Shown in pieces: positions 45,401 through 55,459 of a stretch of DNA of 64,000 nucleotides; within the stretch, counting starts at the first letter, position 1; every line of letters starts with the position of its first letter. The notes beneath the pieces were generated by a model. That model worked only from the letters and a program-made list of their open reading frames with translations, was not told the DNA's origin and searched no databases. The stretch is from Neofusicoccum parvum (taxonomy: Eukaryota; Ascomycota; Dothideomycetes; Botryosphaeriales; Botryosphaeriaceae), in NCBI GenBank assembly GCA_020912385.1, contig CP087211.1, positions 1,426,001 to 1,490,000 of the forward strand, read 5' to 3'. The position numbers and the translations under genes were made by a program.

Positions 45401-47272
45401 GACTGCCTCATTCGCGATCATGCAGCGGCCCCGACGGCTCGTCCGCAGACGTCCCTTGGTCCCTCCCCCCACGGCTTCTCCGGGACGCGGAAGGCGCAGG
45501 CTGGGTGCGTTGCATGGCGGGCGGCTGTTCCTGCTGTTCACTCGCCCCGGGAAGCTGCTGTGTCTGGGCCTTTGCGGGCCATTGTGCGCGCTTCAGTTGG
45601 TAGGCGCGGAGAGAAAGAAGCGGGCTGGACGCAGCAGCAGTGCCATGCATACACGTCAAACGTCAGACGCAGCCAACGTTGCCCAACTGCACCCTTTGCT
45701 TCGTTCCTAGTGTCTCCGCCTCTGCATTTTCTTCTGCCTCGTTCTCGTCAGACTACTCGCCGCGTTGGTCCATTGATTTTCTTCACACTACGCGCCCAGC
45801 CCCCTCCTCCAGAGCGTGAAATATGACACGTTCCTTTTTCCTCGGTCCGCGCCAGTCATCGCCCTCTCTTTTCCGTAGCCCGGCGCGTTGATCCACCGGA
45901 GGGACGCACGCGCGCGAGCTCTCCGGCCTTCATGTCGAACCACGATAACAAACGTGGAGACGGTACGCACAACAAAAAGCAACTTGGCATTGGCAATGTT
46001 GTCGCGCCACCATGCGTCCGGCACGCGCAGAGCGGTGACAGCAACAACAGCTACTGCTGCAAGCGGGTCCTCAATTCGCCGTCGAGAAACGGACAGCAAG
46101 GAAAGACACTACGGGCGTCCTACCATCTTGGTGTCATACAGACTGCAGTATACACTCCACCGCCGTGCCTGGAAACTGCAGGTGAGGCGATGAATCGAAG
46201 CAACCAACAGCGTGACCTCTCGCTCGGACAGGGCAGTAACGCCCCGGAACGACCGCGACGCACTTTTGCCGGCTGACGCTGATGGGATGACACGACGACG
46301 GTGTGGCAAACCAGCTTCATCTTCTTTACGACATCGCGCGCGCGGGCTCTGCCGGGGCAACAACACAGCCTAGTGATCTCTGGTGTCGTGTGGACACGCT
46401 GATGGCGAACTCCAGAAGCAAGCCTCATTCGCCTGCCACCCGCCACCGTTACGGCACGAGCAGCATGTGGATACCGCGACAAGGAAGCGTGATGCTGAGC
46501 TGCGGCACGCATCATCTAATTGCAGGCGTTCCTCGTCAAGCATTCAGGGCGCCTCGCTCGACGACGACACGATGCGAGACCGTCTGGCCGTCGTTGCTCG
46601 TTCCGGAGCAGAGAGGTCTGCCGCTTGGCATCATTCCGCGCCGATCGCCCCTCTCACACCACGTCGCGCTTTTCTCTTCGCGAGTTTGAGACATGAGGCT
46701 CCGCTCGTCAAGGTCGCAAGATGATTTTTCTCCGAGAAGGGGGGGCGTTTCTCGTCTCGTGTCTGCCGCACCGCTACCGGTCTGCCGCACGCCAGCCGTC
46801 CCGTTCTTCATGTGCCGCCCGCCGTAAGCATAATTTCCGTCGGCCCTGACGAGACGCCACCGCCAGGCAGGCCGTCCGCTTTTGCAATATTGGTGAACCG
46901 AGCTGTGGGATGCTTCCGGAGCGCAAACCGATTCATTGATGTAGGGGGTCCTTGGCAGCCATATGGCGAGACGTTTCCCGAATGCGGATGGGACGCTCCG
47001 TAAGCGTGGGTTTTTCCAGCTGATGCACTAGATTTTCGACATGGGGATCCGGATGCCTGCGGCGATGGCATCTCCTGAGCAGGCCTTTGGATTGCACCTT
47101 GCCTCAACGGAGCTCTGTCTCGCGAGGACCACCTGTTTTGCCTTTCAATAATCACATTCTCATCACGTTGTGATGGTCGCGCTAAGCAATGGCGCTCGCG
47201 TGTTTAGCTCTGGGCAAAAAGAGGTCGGTGCGAGCCGCCCTCGACCCACAACCCCAAAAAGACTAAAAAGAA
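42434..47272. other. 4.8-kb gene-poor region between the kinase and 5S rRNA
   Basis: The first 300 bases are presumably kinase 3' UTR. From 43100 to 46800 the DNA is GC-rich with many overlapping chance frames on both strands and no recognisable protein motif. C/T-rich blocks near 44410-44520 and 45700-45790 resemble fungal promoter/5' UTR tracts, so non-coding transcription is possible. Confidence 0.45.
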
Positions 47273-47391
47273 ACGTACAACAGCCGGGATTCCCCAATGG
47301 TCACCCACTTGAGTACTAATCGGCCGGTCCGAAGCTTGAGTACGGCTGAGCGGACGGGAAGCCCTAGATTCTTCGACCTATGATCGTACGT
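47273..47391 (-). rRNA. 5S ribosomal RNA, dispersed single gene
   Basis: The 119-nt minus-strand sequence has conserved fungal 5S blocks: GGGCTTCCCGTCCGCTCAGC, GTGGGTGACC and GGAATCCC, with the internal Pol III promoter region in the middle. The ends ACGTAC and GTACGT pair as helix I. Two T5 runs follow directly (TTTCTTTTTAG and TCTTTTTG), fitting Pol III termination. Scattered 5S genes outside the rDNA array are usual in filamentous ascomycetes. Confidence 0.95.
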
Positions 47392-47722
47392 GAAGGAAGG
47401 TGTTGGTGTTTGTGATTATATTTGCCAGCTTGTGCCCACGCATCACGGAGTCTTGGAAAAGGGTTATCCGACCAGTGTGGCGCATCGCGCATGGGAATAT
47501 CGCATCATGCTGCCAGCGGGCAGCCTACGCATTTCGGAGTAGATGTTTTTGCAATTGCTAACCATGCAATGTAGATACACCAAGACCCCCGCCGACCCAA
47601 TGCATCCGTCTATAGTCTATACCGTCTATTGAAATCAGCCCGTCTATTAAAAACACCACCAGTGCCAAGGACTCCAGAAAATGCTTCCAGGACATCACCA
47701 CAACACCCGCCCGTTCGTCCAC
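47392..47722. other. intergenic, 5' flank of 5S and 3' flank of the peptide gene
   Basis: 331 bases without a recognisable gene. Confidence 0.5.
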
Positions 47723-48033
47723 TTAATCTGCTAGCTCGTCAGCAAACGCCGTCTCCACATGCCGGGGGGTTTCGACTCACCACTGCCATCCTCGTTCGTC
47801 TTAGCAGGAGCACCGTTGCTGCGGCATCCCGTGATCGGGCTGCAGCCGCGGCTCGGCGGGTTGGCCGGCTGGCCGGGGCCGCAGTTGGCCTTGTTGGGGC
47901 CGTTGCAGGGGATGCGGTTGGCGCCCATGGCGCCGTTGCTGATGTGGCCGCCGTTCTGCGGCTCGGGGTTGGCGAGGGGCGCGGCGGCAGAGAGGCCGAC
48001 GGCGAGGAAGAGGAGGGCGAAAGAGGGACGCAT
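47723..48033 (-). CDS. RALF-like secreted cysteine-rich peptide
   Basis: Plant RALF peptides signal through FERONIA-type receptor kinases and alkalinise the apoplast; homologues in some plant-infecting fungi mimic them. The start at 48033 gives a clear signal peptide (MRPSFALLFLAVGLSAAA). The mature part carries the RALF core: HISNGAM in the YISY position, NRIPC, PANPPSRGCSPITGC. Four cysteines (43, 51, 64, 70) have the plant-type order, although the first loop is about two residues shorter. A GTGAGT donor at 47780 and a CTAGCAG acceptor with GCTGAC branch (53-nt intron 47780-47728) give an 85-residue precursor ending GSD; without splicing the frame runs to 47731 with a basic tail. No dibasic RRxL processing site is seen. 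The match rests on motif recognition, not alignment. Confidence 0.82.
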
Positions 48034-49202
48034 TCTGGCGGTTGTGGAAAGGGGAGGAAAGATTGGCTGGGGTTGGAGTGGTTGTGGGAAGAGGGTGGTC
48101 AGTTGGCGTGAAAAGAGTGTGCTGAGTTGCTGTGAAAGAGCGTCGAATTGCTGAAAGAGAGTGAGTGTTGAGTTGCTGGATGATGAGCACCTTTGAGGGT
48201 CTATGGCATGCGTTCTTATACTGCGAGGGAGATGGAGACGTAGACATGCGCATGAGACGGACTTCTCGTCGGGTCCGTGATAGCGTTGCTCCAAACTGTG
48301 GTGTAGATGAATACGATAGTCTCTTCAACTCGTGCTGTGCGCTCGGAGCACCTCCTGCACGCTCTCTTGGCTGGTGTTGAGCTTTCTGGCGCCAGCCTCG
48401 GCTCCCGCGTCCTTCTAGAAGCATTTAGCGCGGCGCCGTAGGCCGGATATAGTTTCGTGGCCCTCTAAGCAGCACAAGCTCGGTGTTGGTTGTTTCGACC
48501 GTTTCACCGGCTTGATGTCATCGGTCTAGATTCGAGGACCCTGTGTTAGCGGTAGCGCGTTCTAAACCCCGGGCTTGTTGTACTGTATGGTGGGATAAGC
48601 GTAGCTTGGGAACGAGCAGAAGCGAGCAAGCCCATCAGCATCGCCGCGCACCTCACTGCCATCTACCATCGACGTCAATGGTGATGATAAGCTTCCGAAT
48701 TGAGAAATGCAGAAGGAGAGAGTACTGGTGCCATGAAACAATTCTTAGGTCTGCTGCATCCCGCTTCTCTGACGGGCAGCTGCTGGTTGCTGCCGTTCGC
48801 CGCATCGTGTGATTGACGGTGTCTGTGCTTACTGGTCAAGCTTTTGAAATGGTCCATCACAGCAATGACTAAATGCCACGTCAAAATGAGAGGGAGAAGA
48901 CGGAATTAGTATGCTTATACAATTATTGGGACTGGCACCATGAATGGTGACAACAAAATAGAGGCGCGGTAGAACGGTGCGGCTTCCTCGGAGCTGACTA
49001 CGAATCTCACTTGGACGCACGCAGAGCTAAGTGGTCCTACGCCATCCCTCTGCACGCCTGTTATTTCTCCTACTTCCATTTTCCAGACTGACGTGATCTT
49101 AAAGGTGGTCAGTTATTCAGGCTGCCCGGCATTGCCCAGTGCGAACCTCCTTCGAGGGCTTTGCCGGTGCGTTGTTGGATGGCTTTCATATTCTCGGGAT
49201 GT
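48034..49202. other. intergenic, promoter of the RALF-like gene
   Basis: About 1.17 kb. The 48060-48190 part on the minus strand is rich in C, T and A, as expected for a fungal 5' UTR. No gene recognised. Confidence 0.5.
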
Positions 49203-49666
49203 TTATATTGATATTCTAACCATGCGCGGGAATCTGAGAAATTGACCGTGACCATTGCAGTCTGTCGTAAGATTTAAAAACTCTGCCTTCTGCCTTTCAT
49301 CACCAATCTCCGGTGGAGTCTGACCATAACACAAACCACACTCTCTGTTTCCATGATAAGTACCATCAAATGCTAGCAAGGGTTGATACAACAGCTCATT
49401 TCTTCTTTTTCTTCTTTCCATCTGGGTTCTTGCTATTTCTAGCTTCCGCCTCTTCTCGCAGGCGGCCATCATGGCACGAGGCACATTCTTTTTTTTGGGA
49501 TGGTGGTGAACGTTGTGCTTCTTGCATATGACGACGTGACCTTTCTTTACGCAGCGTTGGAGGTCCATGGCGTGGCCTTCGGGGCTGTGAATCGGACAAT
49601 CAGTAAAAGAACGTACGAACATCAACCATGTGGGTCTTACCAGTGATATTTTCCGGTACTGGTCAT
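49203..49666 (-). CDS. small basic Cys/His-containing protein, unknown
   Basis: Exon 1 is 49666-49641 and exon 2 is 49584-49203, joined across a 56-nt intron (GTAAGA donor, ACTGAT branch, TTCACAG acceptor), giving 135 residues. The start is MTSTGKYHC, then PEGHAMDLQRCVKKGHVVIC with KKHNVHHHPKKK: Cys and His spacing suggests a small metal-binding knuckle. A Lys/Arg-rich helix follows (EKRRKLEIARTQMERRKRRN). I do not recognise the family. The splice signals are good and the N-terminal part looks conserved, but the last 40 residues may be non-coding if a further intron exists. Confidence 0.5.
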
Positions 49667-50208
49667 TTCGAGGGCAATGAGGCCTGTAATTGCTGTGTGG
49701 TATGCCGGTGGCCCATCCCCGATTGACGGCGCGGTCTTTGCAGTGCCAGCTTCACATGTGAGTTCTATCTTGCGGAGCCTTTCTGTGACCAAATGCCCAA
49801 GCTACCCGCTCATGTTGCCAATGCTCCTAATTGGCGGAAGATAGGGTGGTGGGGAGTGCGGCACAGTCCGGAAAAGCATGGATCCGATGCCGCCAACCGT
49901 CCCCTGCTGAAGCCGATCTACTCCCTTCACATTAAAAAAACATGTCAACCCCGACTTCTAAGCGCTGATAGACCCGTGCAATCCGCAACTCAGATCTCCA
50001 CTCAAGGCTATTTCATACGTCGGCCATCCTCACTCAAACAGGGCGTGCTTCCTTTTCGGTAGCAACAAGTGGGTCTTGAGCCTGTGAGAGAAGTAGCACC
50101 GTAGCCAGAACTGATCATATACCAGAGGCAACAACAAGTCTTACCCTGATTTCCGGACGTCTGCCACCACCACATTAGCTTCGCGCTTTCCCAGCAAGTC
50201 AACGCACC
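49667..50208. promoter_or_regulatory. divergent promoter region
   Basis: 542 bases between the start of the small basic protein (minus) and the APH-like gene (plus). No specific motif recognised. Confidence 0.35.
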
Positions 50209-52007
50209 ATGAGCGGCACTAGCTCTCACCATAGCCATAGTAGTGGCTCCAGCTATGATCCGCTAGGTCCGTTTGCGCGTGTCATTGCCGCTCTCTGCAC
50301 CGACGCACTGCCAGACTTGGCACTTGACATTCGCTGCAAGGCATTCCCCAACTCCCACGTGCCACCCTCCCTCACTTGCCAGCCCACAGACCATCCGATC
50401 ACCGGTGCATACAACATCGTCTACGAGCTCAGATTCAGCGACGGAGTACAATGGATGCTCAAGGTCCCCAAAGCAGGCCACAGCGGATCTTGGGACGACT
50501 CGGCAGCGAGCTCCCTCACCACAGAGGTCCTCGCCATGAAGTTCCTGAAACGGAAGACCACAATACCCCTCCCCACCGTTTATGACTTCAGTGCTTACAT
50601 GGAAAACCGCCTTAACGTTCCGTACATCCTGATGGAGAAGATTACCGGTATCTCACTCAGCGACTTCTGGTACGACAGGAACTTCACTCGCGAGGAGCGC
50701 AGATCACGAAATGGCCGCCTTCTTCCCGAGCTTGCGGCAGCGATGCTCCAAATGAATTCATTCACCTTCGACAAGGGCGGCTCGCCGCTATTCGATTCGG
50801 AAGACCGAATCTCAGGCGTCGGACCACTGAGGCTGAAGGATTTCAACGACGAGTTTGCAAACATTTTGAAGATTTCTGGAGATGAGGGTACTTCCGGAGA
50901 TGGCGGTGATTACGTCAGCGTATTCCGAGAGGTTGGCCCTTTCAGCAATGCTGGGGAGCAGCTGAGTTGGGCTCTTCATGACCGGAAACGCACCGTACCA
51001 GCCAGCCACAAGTACATAGAGGGGTGGGAGAAGATGTTGGAGCTCTTCGTGTCCTGGATTCCGGAAACAGATGCTCCCCTACCCAAGGCATCAGGAGAAC
51101 CACATGTTCCAGAAGCCCAACACCAGGCTTTTGTTTTGAGTCACGCGGACTTTGACACTCAGAACATCATTGTTACCAATGATGGCCACTTGGCCGGATT
51201 CATAGACTGGGATGGTATAGCAATCGTACCGCGCTCGCTCGGCAACGAGAGATACCCATTCTGGCTAATGCATGACTGGAATCCTTTCACTTACTTCTAC
51301 GACGAAGACAAGGACCAAGTGCGCCCTCATAGCCATAGATTTGGGGGTGGGTGCTGCCCAACTAAGGACTCCCCAGATGATTTGGCGTTCTACCGCAACC
51401 TTTACCAATCTACCATCACCGACCTCTCCAAAACTATCTTAAGCAGGTCGGATGGGAACCAGGCCGCTGCCGACAGCGCTGACCTGGAGGAGTCACTTCG
51501 CCGTGTCCGTTCCCTTACAATGAACTCACTTATCATCACCTCTCTGGAGCTGGCCTGCTCGAGCAGGTGGGGCTCCACGGAGATTATGCACCACATTTGG
51601 GAACGTATCAAGGAAGTGATCGCGACGACTCCAGCACAGATTCATCTACAGAAGCGGACGGAGACAGTGACGAGGAACCTACTACTTCACAGGCCGCCGA
51701 CATCAACACAAATTCTCCAGGCTTGTCGGAAGACGCCATGCTCGCAGCCGTTGAGCCCCTTAGCAGTGAGTCTGCCGACAGCAACAAGGTTCCTGCGAAA
51801 GACGACAAACAAGAACAGCCTGCCGCTCCCTCAGACTCATCGACAAGCGAAGACTCTGATGAACAAAATGAGCCTTCCAAGCCTGATGAGGAGAGAGACT
51901 ATGGGAACTTCATATTCTACGATGTTGCCATAGCGCTAGCCAAGGACACACTGGACGAGGAGCGCTATAGGAAACTAAAGGACGGGTTCGAGCGCTTGTT
52001 CGTTTGA
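50209..52007 (+). CDS. APH-type (aminoglycoside phosphotransferase-like) kinase-fold protein
   Basis: Large fungal family with kinase-like fold; substrates are mostly unknown. From MSGTSSHHSHSSGSS a single frame runs through the domain: GAYNIVYELRFSDG, WMLKVPKAG, PYILMEKITGISLSDFW, the Brenner-type catalytic motif LSHADFDTQNIIV and GFIDWDGIAIVPR. Near 51605-51620 the natural frame shifts: the acidic, Ser-rich tail (GSDRDDSSTDSSTEADGDSD) and a final NFIFYDVAIALAKDTLDEER block continue in another phase to 52007. The original frame runs on to 51933 with random composition. A 35-nt intron (51604-51638) would fit the phase but is unusually short; a one-base deletion or sequencing error is equally possible. 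The domain assignment is secure. Confidence 0.82.
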
Positions 52008-52794
52008 GCGTGATCAACCGATCGCAGTGCTTCATGACCGTGTGGCTTGACACGGCCAATGCAAAATTGTGGGAACCCTGCAGAGGGGTATCGCACCCGA
52101 CCGCCAGCTCGAAGTGCTTTTTATGTGTACCAGAGGCCTGTCGACCTCCAACAAGGGCGGGACTGATGATTCTGACCTATCATATTTCAGAACGAGCTCA
52201 GTGATCCCCTGTTCGGATGCCCGAGATTCCTCGAGTCATCGGGCGGCTGCGGTAACCCTCTGTGCATGGCATGGGAGTGAGAAGTCAGAACTGGTGTAAT
52301 TTTAGAAGATCCAGGGATCTTCGCGGATTCGGTAAAGGGGCTTGATAGTGACTTATTGCCTTCTGTGCAACCTGTTCTCGGGGCATTGCCCAATGTGGAG
52401 CAAGGCAATGGTTCAGCTGAATGGTCATATTGATCTGTTCCGCTGTGTCCGTTGCCTGTGACGTAAGTTGTAACACTTGCTATTTAGTGCATAAGCGATG
52501 TATTAAAAATCGGATTGTGGCGTCGGTCGAGCTCGAACGTCCAAGGGGCACGTTCTCCCGCCCTGTCTGTAGAATGGAACGCCAAAATAGCGTATGGTCT
52601 GTATTCTATGTCTCCCGCGGCCGATTCTGATGAAGAACGTGTGAAACACTGTACGACACGGCTGAGCTGCACCCATGTTCTGTTCGGCGCACTTATCTCA
52701 GCTGAAATTATCTACCGGAGTAGTCGCATCATCTTCATTTCCCTCTACTTTTCAACTGAATCATCTCCAGTTCGTCTTTAAGCTGACAACGAGA
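52008..52794. other. intergenic, no gene recognised
   Basis: About 790 bases of balanced composition. An upstream exon of the DUF3176 gene could lie here, but none can be placed with confidence. Confidence 0.45.
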
Positions 52795-55113
52795 ATGAAG
52801 ATCTCCTGTGCGCTATGGCTACATCTGTGGTTGCCAGAGTCATTGGCTTTTGTTGGTAACCTTCTGGCCATGTGCGCCCTCGTCACAGTCTTGGCTGTAT
52901 CTGATGGAAAACCCATGTTCTATTGGCACGGAATAACACTGAACGCATTGATATCGGCCATTGCGACCACAGCAAAAGCTCTTATTATGTTCGTTGTTGC
53001 CGAGGGAATAAGCCAGTGGAAGTGGATGTTATTCCTCAGACAGAGGCGTACCCTGCAAGAATTTGATTTAATGGACTCAGCAAGTCGTGGGCCTTGTGGA
53101 AGCCTCAAGATGCTATGGAAATGCAGAGTTCCGTGAGTGCCTCGAGCCTTGCCTATCTTTGCATTGAGGTTCACTGACATCACAGTTTTCTTGTGCAAAT
53201 TGGTGCCCTGGTCACAATCCTTGGAATCTCAGTTGAACCGTTGTTCCAGCAACTTATTCAATATGACCAACTCATCATCGAACACAATGATCCTGACGCA
53301 ATCATTGTTCGAGCGCAGCGATATTCAAAAGGGACAAGGCACACAGAAGGAGGTGCCGATCATTTGAGTGAGCTGCCGGTACCTTGCCCCTGTTCACCAA
53401 GGTTCCTCTGACACTGTTACCGTTCTAGTCGGCCCCGACGGCAAAGGCACTCCTTTTCAAGAAACTTCTGCCGATATTGATTACTCCATGCAAGCCGCTA
53501 TCCTGTACGGACTCGCCCAGCCACTCCATGATGCAGCGCAAGAAGCGACCTTTAGATGCCCTTCTGGAAACTGTACTTGGGATGATTTCGAGTCTTTAGC
53601 AGTGTGCAGCCTTTGCAATAACGTCTCCGATAGGTTGCAACCGTTCATTACCCGATCACCTGTGCAACTCGATCAGGTAGGAATTGACAAGCTACGTTCA
53701 GATAATACCACCGGGCTCTGGCTTCCCAACGGGCTCTTTCTTGATGGCACTACCGGTGGCACTTTCGACTCAACGACAAGCCTTGGTGCCGGTGACGCTG
53801 CCAGAACGATTTCTCTAAAGTACATCGAAACCCTTATCTGGGCAATAACGTTCCTAAGAGGGAGTTCCTCTACAAATCCGAACACCGCAGTTGAGGCAGT
53901 TGAATGTGGGATCTTCTACTGCGTGAAGCGGTACGAATCCAAGGTAGAAGATGGGGCCCTCCTCGAAACAGAAGCGGTAGTCACCGACGCCGTCCGAAGG
54001 AACAATTCATGGTGGCCATTGAGACAGTCTGGCTACGAAAGCCTGCGGTCTGTAGCAGAGTTCTACAAGAATTTGCAACCAGACTACCCTGAGCCGTCTG
54101 CCTGGGCACAATCCGGTTGGGCCAGGATCGACTACGCGAACACCACCACAACCCGCAAATTCAGCAGCCTTAGGTTCGACAACCTGACCTCGAGCATAGA
54201 CAGGAGTGACCTCATGCTAGGCGATGGTTTCAACATATCACAGGATGCGGTGGTCAGCATCAGCTCGTACTTTCAGTCGACTTTTGCCACAAGCGGTATG
54301 GCATATCTCATCGAGAATGCCTCAGCCCCCGGGCATACATTCCAAGCTTTGGTCAACGGCTATCGGATAAGCGATACGCAAAATCGGGCCAAGAGCACTC
54401 CTAGCATCCTCCGCATGCTCTTCGACAGCCCAGACTTGGACGCCACGTTCCGCAGCCTTGCACGGAGCATGAGCAACGCCATCCGCGCGGGCAGCGATGA
54501 TTCAAGGGTTCAGACTGGACGGAGCGGAACGACGGAGACGCTCTACCGGATTGAATGGGGATATGTCGTGACCCACTGCGTCGTCGTTATTTCCGGATCT
54601 ACATTCCTCGTCCTCACTGTGTACAAGAACAGGCGTCAGAAGGTTCCTGTTTGGAAGTCAAATGCTCTCGCCGTATTGCTGTATGGCCCGTATGCCGCAG
54701 AGTATTTGCAAGACGCAAAGACAATAGATTCACTGCAGAAAAAAGCGGCTGCTGCTTCTGTCCAAATGGCCGAGCAAGAAGATTCGGCAGAAGGTGAGAG
54801 CACTTGTGCAATTACCCACTTCCCCTCCGGTCCCTCATCCAGCAATGCATTCCCCAACCTCCATCTCTTTAATATACTCCATTTTTCAGCTGATAACTCT
54901 GTGGAAGACTGTTCCAGGATCCCCATGAAGGCCTTTAAGCAGCCAAAAGTAACCGTTTCACCTCAGGCCTCTGTGACAGCTTTGCTGGATGACGACTTTG
55001 CTGCGTCAAATACAGAAGGGCGTCAACACCTGGGGCGGTCACCATCTTCGAGCTCGGGTTCCGTTCGGACAGCTAGTATCAGATCAAATTCTCTAGGAAT
55101 GAGATGGAGTTAG
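52795..55113 (+). CDS. DUF3176 fungal membrane protein
   Basis: Four exons: 52795-53132, 53186-53367, 53429-54793 and 54890-55113, all in phase, give 702 residues. Introns are 53, 61 and 96 nt with GTGAGT, GTGAGC and GTGAGA donors. The DUF3176 signature is visible: first span near WLPESLAFVGNLLAMCALVT, then ITLNALISAIATTAKALIMF, GISQWKWMLF, DLMDSASRGPCGSLKML, and after intron 1 IGALVTILGISVEPLFQQL. The large central part is probably extracellular with paired cysteines (FRCPSGNCTWDDFESLAVCS LCNNVS region) and several NxS/T sites. A last span lies near VVTHCVVVISGSTFLVLTVY, then a Ser-rich tail. Function unknown. The third intron is in frame and inferred from splice signals. A missing 5' exon is possible. 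Confidence 0.83.
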
Positions 55114-55459
55114 CGGTCAGGAGGTCAAGTGAACAGGGAAGATGGGAAATATAGGCTCAACTGAGAGTATCCAAACGGGAATAGACGAGTGGTCTGCAGG
55201 GCAAAAGCCGTATATCGGATAGAGGGAACGTGCAGCTCTTAGCCAAAAGCTGCCTCAAATAGCATTAGTGAAAATGGATCATTATTATCCAAGTCATACA
55301 AGTAAAATCCGAAAGACTACCGGCCGACCATCATCCCAAACAGAGCTAAAAAAAAAAAAAAAGGGGGGGGGGGGACAATCTGGTCAAAAAGTTAAGCCAA
55401 CTAGCACCACCACACACGCAAATCCCGTCTCACTACAACCGCACGCGCAGAAAACAGCA
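55114..55459. other. 3' region between convergent genes
   Basis: 346 bases between the DUF3176 gene and the PLP decarboxylase, presumably two 3' UTRs. Contains the homopolymer block at 55348-55374. Confidence 0.55.
55348..55374. repeat. A15-G12 homopolymer block
   Basis: Fifteen A are followed directly by twelve G. On the minus strand this reads C12-T15, in the presumed 3' UTR of the PLP decarboxylase gene. Length may vary between reads or strains. Confidence 0.85.
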
